Source: Paeniglutamicibacter antarcticus_C
GTDB taxonomy: Bacteria; Actinomycetota; Actinomycetes; Actinomycetales; Micrococcaceae
Assembly (NCBI RefSeq): GCF_039544305.1
Contig: NZ_BAABLK010000012.1
Coordinates: 5,722 to 69,721, forward strand
DNA length: 64,000 bases
Direction of reading: 5' to 3'
In this document: piece after piece, positions 1 to 7,088 of the stretch
Layout of the letters: every line of letters starts with the position of its first letter
Position numbering within the stretch: position 1 is the stretch's first letter
Position numbers and translations under genes: made by a program
The notes under the pieces: generated by a model
Databases searched by the model: none
Seen by the model: the letters and a program-made list of their open reading frames with translations, nothing else
Told to the model about the DNA's origin: nothing

Positions 1-327
1 GCGAACGACCTCTGCCACCTTGATCACGTCACCGGAAGCAAGCTTTTCCAGGTTCGCCTTGTAACGGCGTGACCAGTTGGTAGGCTCTTCAGTGAACTCA
101 GCCCGCAATACATCGAAGACCTCGTCCAGACCCTCCTGACCAACAACGTCGCGCACACCAACGAGATCGACATTTTCTGCCGGAACCTCGATGGTCAAAT
201 CACCCTGGGCAACCTTAAGCTTGAGATACATCTTCTCTTCGCCCTTGATGGTGCGCATCTTGATCTCTTCGATCATTGCTGCACCGTGGTGCGGGTAGAC
301 AACTGTCTCGCCAACCTCAAAAACCAT
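1..327 (-). CDS. carD: CarD family transcriptional regulator (3' end outside window)
   Basis: The first 109 residues of a CarD/CdnL-type protein are encoded; the stop lies beyond the left edge. The ATG at 327 has the purine-rich stretch GGGAAAGGGG about 9 nt upstream. The N-terminus (MVFEVGETVVYPHHG...) is the beta-rich domain, about residues 1-60, that contacts the RNA polymerase beta subunit. The visible part ends in the basic helical region (around NWSRRYKANL) that starts the DNA-binding half. Family members are about 160 residues and stabilise the open complex at housekeeping and rRNA promoters. The product is therefore a global, usually essential, transcription factor. Only the truncation is odd, and it is a window artefact. 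Confidence 0.95.
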   Translation of the reverse strand, partial: MVFEVGETVVYPHHGAAMIEEIKMRTIKGEEKMYLKLKVAQGDLTIEVPAENVDLVGVRDVVGQEGLDEVFDVLRAEFTEEPTNWSRRYKANLEKLASGDVIKVAEVVR

Positions 328-353
328 GTGGATAAACCCCTTTCCCAACTCCT

Positions 354-368
354 AGTTTACCATGGTAA
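354..368 (-). promoter_or_regulatory. Candidate carD promoter -10 and overlapping palindrome
   Basis: On the reverse strand TAAACT (359-354) is a good -10 hexamer for carD. It partly overlaps a perfect 12-bp palindrome TTACCATGGTAA at 357-368. The rest of the 328-636 gap shows a second -10-like TAGGCT at 548-553 facing the lipoprotein gene, and nothing else that I can support. Confidence 0.35.
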
Positions 369-636
369 TTGGGCAAAACGATTCGGCGGGATCCTCTACT
401 CCCTAGTAATGGCGCGGTTTTGGCTCTTCCCAAGTGGCACAACTAGTGCTATGTAAAGTGTCTGTTTCGGTCCATTTCAGCGCCTTGATCAGCACATTGA
501 TGACACTTACGCCGGGGGCCGAATCATACATTCGGGACAAAACACTCTAGGCTAAGGGACGAGAGTGGCTCCCTCGGGTGCATCCCGTGCGCCCACGAGC
601 TCACCCGAACTCGAACCTGATTGAGGAGTTTGTGCC

Positions 637-1167
637 GTGATGACCGCACAGAAGAACCGTGGACGCCGCGTCGTTGCGGTAGCCGCCCTGGCCATGTTGA
701 CCTTTGGTGTTACCAGCTGTAGCGCAATCAACCAACAGGCAACGACCTTGCATTACGCCGCTTCCGACGGAATCGTGCTGAACGTCGGCGACTTGGATGT
801 CCGCAACCTGATGCTGATCACCAACAGCGCCACCGATGAGGCCCGCGTGCTCGGATCGCTTGTCAATGACACCGACCAAGCGATGACCCTGGAAATGAAG
901 CTTTCAACCGGATCGACTTCCGTCAAGGTCCCGGCCAAGAGCGTCGTGGATTTTGAGAAGGACAAGAACAAGACCTTGTTGACCTCGACCGGCGTTGCAC
1001 CCGGCGCGCAGGCACGGGCGACCTTGAGCGTCGGCCCAAACTCCGATGAGGCCAAGATCCCTGTCATCGATGGAACCCTTGAGGAATACCGCGAGTTCGT
1101 CCCGGGCGGCTTTGATCCGAGCGAGCTTTCGCACCTGACCCCGTCACCAAAACCGGCCGAACACTAG
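637..1167 (+). CDS. Secreted lipoprotein of unknown function
   Basis: A 176-residue lipoprotein. Residues 8-11 are basic, 12-25 are hydrophobic, and a lipobox ending in Cys28 (GVTSC) follows, so the mature protein should be lipid-anchored on the outer face of the membrane. The mature part is beta-rich and resembles small copper-chaperone-like or DUF461-type domains only loosely; I see no Met/His metal motif. The tail is short and Pro-rich. GTG at 637 and ATG at 640 are both possible starts; GAGGAG at 623-628 fits either. It is transcribed away from carD and ends against regX3 with a strong shared hairpin. I cannot assign a function. Confidence 0.85.
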   Translation: MMTAQKNRGRRVVAVAALAMLTFGVTSCSAINQQATTLHYAASDGIVLNVGDLDVRNLMLITNSATDEARVLGSLVNDTDQAMTLEMKLSTGSTSVKVPAKSVVDFEKDKNKTLLTSTGVAPGAQARATLSVGPNSDEAKIPVIDGTLEEYREFVPGGFDPSELSHLTPSPKPAEH

Positions 1168-1209
1168 GTCCGCTTCGGCACCACGGTGCCAATGCAGGAA
1201 AGCAATAAC

Positions 1210-1243
1210 CGATGGGCCCGAAGGAATTCCTTCGGGCCCATCG
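1210..1243. terminator. Perfect 34-bp palindrome, bidirectional terminator
   Basis: Positions 1210-1226 are the exact reverse complement of 1227-1243, giving a stem of about 15 bp with an AATT loop. It lies between the convergent lipoprotein and regX3 genes. No U-tract follows, so a bidirectional intrinsic or hairpin-type terminator is inferred. Confidence 0.8.
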
Positions 1244-1281
1244 TCTCGCCACCGGTCAAACCCGGGGCCCGCAACAGGCTG

Positions 1282-1962
1282 TTAGGCCTCGAACTTGTAG
1301 CCAAGCCCGCGCACGGTGACCAGGTGCACCGGGGTGGCTGGATCCGGCTCGATCTTTGATCGCAGCCGCTTCACGTGCACATCGAGCGTCTTGGTGTCCC
1401 CGACGTAGTCCGCGCCCCAGACCCTGTCGATCAGCTGCCCGCGGGTCAGCACCCGGCCGGCGTTGCGCAACAGCATCTCGAGCAGCTCGAACTCCTTCAA
1501 CGGCATCGAGACCTCCGTGCCGCGCACCGAGACCACGTGGCGTTCCACGTCCATGCGCACCGGCCCCGCGGCCACGACGTTGCTGATGAGTTCCTCGCCC
1601 TCGCCCTGCCGGCGAAGGACGGCGCGGATGCGGGCCACCAGCTCGCGGGACGAATAGGGCTTGGTGACATAGTCGTCGGCTCCCAGCTCCAGGCCGATCA
1701 CCTTGTCTATCTCCGAGTCCTTGGCGGTCAGCATGATCACCGGCACCTGCGACATCGTGCGGATCTGTCGGAACACCTCTGTTCCCGGCTGGCCCGGAAG
1801 CATCAGGTCCAGCAGGACCAGGTCTGCGCCGTGGCGCTCGAACTCTTTCACGGCATCCAACCCGTTCTCTGCCACACGAACCTCGAAGCCCTCCTTCTCC
1901 AAGAGGTACGTCAATGGGTCGGAGAGCGATTCCTCGTCCTCGACCAGCAAAATGTGGGTCAC
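1282..1962 (-). CDS. regX3: Response regulator RegX3 (OmpR/PhoB family)
   Basis: A 226-residue OmpR-type regulator. The receiver domain (1-118) has the acidic pocket E8/D9, phospho-acceptor D52 in LVLLDLMLPG, T79 and K101. The winged helix (about 125-224) ends GLGYKFEA. It follows senX3 on the same strand (59-nt gap), and phoU is divergent; this senX3-regX3 / phoU arrangement is the actinobacterial phosphate-starvation module. By family, phosphorylated RegX3 activates phosphate-scavenging genes and its own promoter. A PHO-box-like array upstream of senX3 supports this. The assignment rests on domain content plus neighbours. Confidence 0.93.
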   Translation of the reverse strand: MTHILLVEDEESLSDPLTYLLEKEGFEVRVAENGLDAVKEFERHGADLVLLDLMLPGQPGTEVFRQIRTMSQVPVIMLTAKDSEIDKVIGLELGADDYVTKPYSSRELVARIRAVLRRQGEGEELISNVVAAGPVRMDVERHVVSVRGTEVSMPLKEFELLEMLLRNAGRVLTRGQLIDRVWGADYVGDTKTLDVHVKRLRSKIEPDPATPVHLVTVRGLGYKFEA

Positions 1963-2021
1963 CCGTTTTCTCCTTCCGGCAACGCGCGCAGGCGCATGGA
2001 CCGTGTTGTGTTTGTATGTCG

Positions 2022-3173
2022 CTAGGAAATCGTTTGGTCGTTTTCGACCGCGTCCTCAATGACCGGCAGGCGAACCGTGAAGGTCGAGCCATGTCCGGGC
2101 CGGGACCACAAGGAAATTTCTCCGCCGTGGTTGGCCACCACGTGCTTGACGATGCTCAGTCCCAGGCCCGTGCCCCCGGTATGGCGGGAGCGTGCCGCGT
2201 CAATGCGGTAGAAGCGTTCAAAGACCCGCTCCTGCTCTTCGGGGGCGATGCCGGGGCCTTGGTCGGTGACCGAGACCTGGATCAAACCGTCTCGCTGGCG
2301 CAGGCCCACCCCTACAGTCGTATCCTCCGGGGAGTACCTGATCGCGTTGTCGATGAGGTTGCGCAGCGCTGTCATCAAAAGATCCCTGTCCCCGAAGACC
2401 TGTTGCTCGACCGTGCCGCCTACTGAGATCGTGATCCGCTTTTCCTCGGCCGGCAGCTTGTTGCGGTCAACGGCCTCGGCCAGCACCTCGTTGAGGTCTA
2501 TGCCCGCACCTGCCAAAACCACGTCGGCGCCCTGCAGTCGGGAGAGTTCGATGATGTCCTGGACCAGTGCGGCCAGCCGGGCCGATTCTTTGTGCAGCCG
2601 TGCGGTGAAGCGGCGCACCGCGACCGCATCGTCGGCTGCCCCTTCGATGGCCTCGGCAAGCAACGAGATCGCCCCGACCGGGGTCTTGAGCTCGTGCGAC
2701 ACGTTGGCGACGAAATCGTTGCGCACCGCGGCAGTCCGGGTGATCTCGGTACGGTCATCGGCCAACAAGAGGATGTATTCCTCGCCCAACGGCGCCACCC
2801 GCACGTGGACGAACATGTTGGTTGCACCCATGGTGCCGCGTTGGAGTTCAAACTGGCGTTCGGCAATGACTCCGTCGGCGCGGACCTTGCGGGCCATGTC
2901 GCGCAGGTCTTCATGGATCAGCGTGTGTCCGCGCACCAGTCCATAGGCATACGAGGCCGGGTTGGCACGCACCACCCCGTCGACCTCGTCGAGGATGACG
3001 AAGGCACGGCCAATGACCGAGAGCACTTCTGCGGCACCTTCGGGCAGGGTCGGCTCACCGACAACGGGCAACCCGCCGCGGGAGAGCACCGAGCCGCGGT
3101 ACGCCATGATGCCCACAAGGCCCAGGGCCAATCCGACGAGGCCCGCAACCACCGATAGCAAGACATCATTCAC
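2022..3173 (-). CDS. senX3: Sensor histidine kinase SenX3
   Basis: A 383-residue membrane histidine kinase from GTG at 3173. A longer reading from TTG at 3242 is possible, but it would run through the PHO-box array and put a polar stretch before the first membrane segment. Hydrophobic residues 5-24 form the membrane anchor, then a PAS-like region (about 45-140), the dimerisation H-box with His160 (NVSHELKTP), an N-box (LRNLIDNAIRYSP) and G-boxes (DQGPGIAPEE, GGTGLGLSI). It is the cognate kinase for RegX3. In the family it is controlled through PhoU and the Pst phosphate transporter, not by a large extracellular sensor, which fits the small outside portion. Confidence 0.92.
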   Translation of the reverse strand: MNDVLLSVVAGLVGLALGLVGIMAYRGSVLSRGGLPVVGEPTLPEGAAEVLSVIGRAFVILDEVDGVVRANPASYAYGLVRGHTLIHEDLRDMARKVRADGVIAERQFELQRGTMGATNMFVHVRVAPLGEEYILLLADDRTEITRTAAVRNDFVANVSHELKTPVGAISLLAEAIEGAADDAVAVRRFTARLHKESARLAALVQDIIELSRLQGADVVLAGAGIDLNEVLAEAVDRNKLPAEEKRITISVGGTVEQQVFGDRDLLMTALRNLIDNAIRYSPEDTTVGVGLRQRDGLIQVSVTDQGPGIAPEEQERVFERFYRIDAARSRHTGGTGLGLSIVKHVVANHGGEISLWSRPGHGSTFTVRLPVIEDAVENDQTIS

Positions 3174-3233
3174 GTATCCCAGCCTAGCGGTGGTTGCCAC
3201 TGGCCACGGGCAAAACCGGGGCTGGAACGACTC

Positions 3234-3277
3234 ATTCACCAAACGTTCACCTTGGACGCGTCAGGGGTTCACTTGGT
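3234..3277. promoter_or_regulatory. PHO-box-like direct repeats between senX3 and phoU
   Basis: Four consecutive 11-nt units start at 3234, 3245, 3256 and 3267: ATTCACCAAAC, GTTCACCTTGG, ACGCGTCAGGG and GTTCACTTGGT. Three of the four begin with (G/A)TTCAC, and the 11-bp phasing is that of the direct-repeat PHO boxes bound by PhoP in Streptomyces and related regulators. It lies in the divergent senX3/phoU promoter region, so RegX3 autoregulation is inferred. Confidence 0.7.
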
Positions 3278-3352
3278 GCTGTAACAATAGATGAAGAACA
3301 GTTCCGCCGTCCGTGCCGGACGCGGTGCCCACCGTAGTGAAAGGACGCCCGC

Positions 3353-4012
3353 GTGCGTAAGGTTTTCCACGCCGATCTGCAACAAATCGGAGAAGAGCTC
3401 ATTGAGATGTCGCGTTTAGTGGCCGCGGCCATGGAACGCGCCTATGAGTCGTTTGCGAATGCGGATATCGAACTGGCCGAGGAAGTCATCGCCGAGGACG
3501 CCAAGATCGATTTCCTGCAGAACCAGTTGGACGAGCGCGCCATTGACGTCCTGGCGCTTCAGGGCCCCGTGGCCTCGGACCTGCGCATGATCGTCGGGTC
3601 GCTGCGCATGAGCGCATCGCTGGAACGCATGGGTGATTTGGCTCGCCACGTCGCACAACTCGCGCGCCTGCGATTCCCGCAGCAGGTGGTTCCCGAGGCG
3701 CTCGCCCCGACCTTCAAGACCATGGCGGAGCTCGACATCGCCATTGCCGGAAAGGTCGGACAATTGCTCGAAAGCCGCGACCTGGCCGTTGCCCGGGAAA
3801 TCATCGACCTGAACGCCAAGATCGACGAATTACATGTTTCCATCTTCAAGGCCGTTGCCGCACCCGAATGGAACCTTTCCGGACCGACCACCGCGGACAT
3901 CACCTTGACCAGCCGTTACATGGAACGCTTCGGTGACCACGGGGTATCGGTGGCCCGCAAGGTTTCCTATCTGGTCACCGGCGAGTGGGAACCGGACATC
4001 ACCGGCTTCTAG
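3353..4012 (+). CDS. phoU: Phosphate signalling protein PhoU
   Basis: A 219-residue protein made of two three-helix PhoU repeats (about 10-105 and 115-210). Each carries an acidic metal-binding motif, ERMGDLARH in the first and ERFGDHGVS in the second. The start is GTG at 3353 with AAAGGA upstream. PhoU links the Pst phosphate transporter to the SenX3-type kinase and keeps the phosphate regulon off when phosphate is plentiful. It is divergent from senX3 and shares the PHO-box region. No pst genes lie in the window, so the transporter must be encoded elsewhere. Confidence 0.95.
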   Translation: MRKVFHADLQQIGEELIEMSRLVAAAMERAYESFANADIELAEEVIAEDAKIDFLQNQLDERAIDVLALQGPVASDLRMIVGSLRMSASLERMGDLARHVAQLARLRFPQQVVPEALAPTFKTMAELDIAIAGKVGQLLESRDLAVAREIIDLNAKIDELHVSIFKAVAAPEWNLSGPTTADITLTSRYMERFGDHGVSVARKVSYLVTGEWEPDITGF

Positions 4013-4051
4013 CAGCAGCCGCCCTGCCCGGCCAAAACATATGGCAGATAC

Positions 4052-4100
4052 AAAAAACCCGACGGGACGGCCGAAAAACGGCGGTCTCTTCGGGTTTTTT
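4052..4100. terminator. Terminator after phoU
   Basis: AAAAAACCCGA (4052-4062) pairs with TCGGGTTTTTT (4090-4100). The right arm supplies a T6 tract for phoU and the left arm an A6 that would serve the opposite strand, so it can act on both strands between phoU and the DUF4193 gene. Confidence 0.8.
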
Positions 4101-4206
4101 CATCGAAAGGCGTTCTTAAACGCCAAACCATCACCTCATTTCCTGCTCGCGAAAATCAGCGGCGCAGAATCTTGGCGCAACGGCGGTGTTTCCTGGCGCT
4201 GGGTCC

Positions 4207-4509
4207 TTAGCCTTCGCAGTCGCGGCAGTACGCCACGCCTTTGGCCTCGCGCGCCAGTAGCGTGCGGTGGCGGATCAGGAAGCACGAGCCGCAAAGGAAC
4301 TCGTCTTCCTTCTGGGGAATAACGGTAACCGACAGTTCCTCATTCGAAAGATCGGCACCCGCCAGCTCAACACCGTCGGAGGTATCTTCCTCGTCCAGAT
4401 CCCGGGACACACTGCGTGCGTCGGGGGCGTTGGCGGTCTTGACCGCTTCAAGGGAGGCCTTGCGGGCCTCGGCTACGTCAGGCCGGACCTCATCATAATC
4501 AGTTGCCAC
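4207..4509 (-). CDS. DUF4193 family protein with C-terminal zinc ribbon
   Basis: A 100-residue acidic protein starting at GTG 4509, with AAGGAC about 8 nt upstream. The first 60 residues are rich in Asp/Glu (DLDEEDTSDGVE). The C-terminus has two CxxC pairs (CGSC at about 73-76 and CRDC at 95-98), which make a small zinc-ribbon. This is the pattern of the actinobacteria-restricted DUF4193 family, whose function is not known; the acidic tail plus zinc ribbon would suit an RNA-polymerase-associated protein, but that is only inference. It is monocistronic, between two terminator-like gaps. Confidence 0.9.
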   Translation of the reverse strand: MATDYDEVRPDVAEARKASLEAVKTANAPDARSVSRDLDEEDTSDGVELAGADLSNEELSVTVIPQKEDEFLCGSCFLIRHRTLLAREAKGVAYCRDCEG

Positions 4510-4814
4510 GAATTGCAGTCCTTACGAGATTCAGGGGTACGTCGAGACAGCACAGTACAGCATGAACCCGTGAGCGCAAGGGGTAAATCCAAATTCCAAA
4601 CCCGTCGTGCACGTTTTGTGACCAAAAGCACGCTTGTTGCACTCCCGTCCGTGGTAAGTCATGGCGCAAAGCACGGCATACGCACCCTGGGATCCGGCAA
4701 CCACGGACTTTGGCTAAACCGGTCCGAGGCCCGACCCGTCGTGCGCATCGAGCGACAACTGGGGGTTTGGGCCCCGACTTTTTCCCAAAGCGGGAACGGG
4801 AAATACGTTGGGGC
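4510..4814. other. Intergenic stretch without recognisable gene
   Basis: 305 nt between gpmA and the DUF4193 gene, which point the same way. It should carry the DUF4193 promoter and leader. I see no RNA gene, repeat or convincing hairpin in it; the short open frames on either strand lack start signals and family resemblance. Confidence 0.5.
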
Positions 4815-5558
4815 CTAGCGGCCCTGGTTGGCCACCGCATTGATGGCATCGGCTGCCGCATCGGCATCCAGGTACTGTCCACCGGTGGTGACCGGGGTGA
4901 AGTCCTCATTGAGTTCGTAGACCAACGGGATCCCGGTGGGGATGTTCAGCCCAACGATGTCCTCGTCGCTGATTCCGTCCAGGTGCTTGACCAGGGCGCG
5001 CAACGAGTTCCCGTGCGCGGTGACCAGTACCGTCTTGCCTGCTGCCAGGTCCGGCTTGATCTCGTCTTCCCAGTAAGGCAGCATCCTCTCCAGCACGTCC
5101 TTGAGGCATTCGGAGCGAGGCGCGTCCTCACCCAGTGCCGCATACCGTGGATCGTTGGCCTGGCTGAATTCTGAGTCGTCGGAGAGCTTCGGCGGCGCGG
5201 TGTCGTAGGACCGGCGCCAGTCCATGAACTGCTTCTCCCCGTATTCAGCCAAGGTCGCCGCCTTGTCAAGGCCCTGCAGTGCGCCGTAGTGGCGTTCGTT
5301 CAGGCGCCAGCTGCGCTTGACCGGGATCCAATTCAGGTCCGCGGATTCAAGGGCCAGATTGGCGGTGATGATGGCTCGCTTGAGCAGCGAGGTGTACAGC
5401 ACCGCCGGGGCCAGCTTGGCCTCGGTGAGTAGCTGGCCGCTGCGCGTTGCCTCGGCACGGCCCTTCTCGGTGAGCTCTACATCGTACCAACCGGTGAACA
5501 GGTTCTTTTCGTTCCACTCGCTTTGCCCGTGGCGCAGCAGGATCAGGGTGTAAGTCAT
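4815..5558 (-). CDS. gpmA: 2,3-bisphosphoglycerate-dependent phosphoglycerate mutase
   Basis: A 247-residue dPGM that interconverts 3- and 2-phosphoglycerate in glycolysis and gluconeogenesis. The catalytic phospho-histidine is His10 in LLRHGQSEWN. The family motif around NERHYGALQG and the second histidine in VTAHGNSLRA are present, and the length is that of the family. On the reverse strand TAGAAT ends 6 nt before the ATG with no ribosome site, so a leaderless transcript is likely. With pckG (35-37 kb) the window holds two gluconeogenic steps, but they are not linked. Confidence 0.97.
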   Translation of the reverse strand: MTYTLILLRHGQSEWNEKNLFTGWYDVELTEKGRAEATRSGQLLTEAKLAPAVLYTSLLKRAIITANLALESADLNWIPVKRSWRLNERHYGALQGLDKAATLAEYGEKQFMDWRRSYDTAPPKLSDDSEFSQANDPRYAALGEDAPRSECLKDVLERMLPYWEDEIKPDLAAGKTVLVTAHGNSLRALVKHLDGISDEDIVGLNIPTGIPLVYELNEDFTPVTTGGQYLDADAAADAINAVANQGR

Positions 5559-5643
5559 GATCCCATTCTAGGACGCGTGAAGTGCCTTACTTTATTCCGT
5601 GACTTGTCTTCAGCGCGGCGTGCGGCGCTTTATCCTTAAACCA

Positions 5644-6501
5644 ATGGTTCAGAAAGCGACTCGGCTCGGCGGACGGTCGCGTACCGGTCGCCCCTTGGGT
5701 CATGCCACCCGTGGGACGACGAATCCCAACCGCATGCGCCGCGTCAACCGCTGGATGACCGGGCCACAGGCCTGGCGCCTGCGCCCCGGGGTCACCGGGG
5801 CCCCTCCCATTGCCGTGGACCTGGGCTACGGGGCATCACCAGGAACCGCCGTCGAATTCTTCGACAGCGTGCGCTCCGTGTCCCCCCTTGCGCAGGTCTT
5901 CGGCATCGAGATCGAACCCGAACGCGTTGCCCGCGGCATCGCGCTACATCTGCAGGGCCTTGACTTCCGCCTCGGCGGGTTCGAGATCCCCATCGAGCAA
6001 CGCGCATCGGTGATCCGGGCATTCAATGTGCTGCGGCAATATGACGAAGCCGACGTGCCCGGCATCTGGAAAACCATGGCCGCACGGCTGACCGATGACG
6101 GGGTGCTGATCGAGGGCACGTGCGATGAGATCGGTAGGCGCAGCTCCTGGGTGGCCATCACCAAGGACGGTCCGCAAACCCTGAGCATCTCCCTGCGCTT
6201 CGGCGCCTTCTCGCGGCCTTCGGACGTTGCCGAGCGCCTGCCCAAGGCACTGATCCACCGCAATGTCGACGGCGAACGCATCCACGGGTTCCTCGCCGCG
6301 GCGGATGCCGCATGGCTGCTCACCGCACCACTGGCCTCCTTCGGAAACAAGCAACGCTTCGTGGCGATGTGCATTGCCCTGCGTGCCTCCGGCTGGCCGA
6401 TCTGCGACACCGCTTCGCGTTGGCGGCTCGGCGAGATGACGGTGAGGTGGCACGCCGTTGCCCCGCGTGCCGGCGCACTTGCCCTGGCCGACCTGAACTG
6501 A
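5644..6501 (+). CDS. Class I SAM-dependent methyltransferase-like protein
   Basis: 285 residues from ATG at 5644. TATCCT ends 7 nt upstream and there is no ribosome site, so I chose this start over a possible 15-residue extension from 5599. Motif I of the Rossmann methyltransferase fold is visible at about residues 57-66 (AVDLGYGASPGT), and an acidic loop (GIEIEPERVARG) follows where SAM ribose binding is expected. The N-terminus is strongly basic (KATRLGGRSRTGR). The substrate is unknown; the basic tail would suit nucleic acid, but that is inference. It is divergent from gpmA. Confidence 0.75.
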   Translation: MVQKATRLGGRSRTGRPLGHATRGTTNPNRMRRVNRWMTGPQAWRLRPGVTGAPPIAVDLGYGASPGTAVEFFDSVRSVSPLAQVFGIEIEPERVARGIALHLQGLDFRLGGFEIPIEQRASVIRAFNVLRQYDEADVPGIWKTMAARLTDDGVLIEGTCDEIGRRSSWVAITKDGPQTLSISLRFGAFSRPSDVAERLPKALIHRNVDGERIHGFLAAADAAWLLTAPLASFGNKQRFVAMCIALRASGWPICDTASRWRLGEMTVRWHAVAPRAGALALADLN

Positions 6502-6620
6502 GTTCCGCGGCCCCGCCAGCCACATTCAACCATCGCGCGGATGCCAAAAAAATAACACTCTGACTACCTTGCTTGTGCCACGGCAGGGCAAAGGGCCGGG
6601 CTTGGCCCATACTTGGGTCC

Positions 6621-7088
6621 ATGACCACAAACAAGGCAAGTCCCCACCGGTTGACGGCCATCTTGCTGGGGGTGGTCGGCGTGCTGGTGCTTGCGTCCCT
6701 GGTGCTCGTCTTTTCCCGGGGCACACCTCCGCCGATCGATGGGGCAACCCCGGCCGGCGCCGTCCAGCGCTATGTCACCGCAGCCCTTGATGGACAGAAG
6801 GACGCAGCCGCGAAGTACCTGACCCCAAAGGCCCAAGGCGAATGCGACGAATACGCCGGCCCCATAGCCCAAGGCACCCGGGTGACGCTGCTTTCCACGA
6901 TCGAGCACGCGCAGGCGGCAACGGTCATGGTCTCCGTTTCAGTCGCCGATGCCCGGGACCCCTTCGGAGGCCCGAACGGGTACTCCGGTGACGAGGCCTT
7001 TGAGCTCTCCCGTGTCGACGGTGTCTGGCTGATTTCCTTCGTGCCCTGGCAATTGCACGCCTGCACCCTCCAGGAGTACACACCATGA
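6621..7088 (+). CDS. Single-pass membrane protein, hypothetical
   Basis: 155 residues from ATG at 6621. CATACT ends 7 nt upstream, which again fits a leaderless transcript. Residues 11-32 form one membrane helix, and the remaining 120 residues should face outside. The outer part has the look of a small stress or NTF2-like fold (AVQRYVTAALDGQKDAA... GVWLISFVPW). It contains two cysteines (ECDEY and HACTL) that could form a disulfide. Its stop overlaps the start of the next gene by 4 nt (ATGA), so the two are translated together and probably act together. No family name can be given safely. Confidence 0.75.
   Translation: MTTNKASPHRLTAILLGVVGVLVLASLVLVFSRGTPPPIDGATPAGAVQRYVTAALDGQKDAAAKYLTPKAQGECDEYAGPIAQGTRVTLLSTIEHAQAATVMVSVSVADARDPFGGPNGYSGDEAFELSRVDGVWLISFVPWQLHACTLQEYTP

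Noticed and set aside
2022..3242. Start of senX3 at TTG 3242
   Set aside because: It would read through the first PHO-box unit and add 23 polar residues before the membrane helix; GTG 3173 starts directly at the hydrophobic segment.
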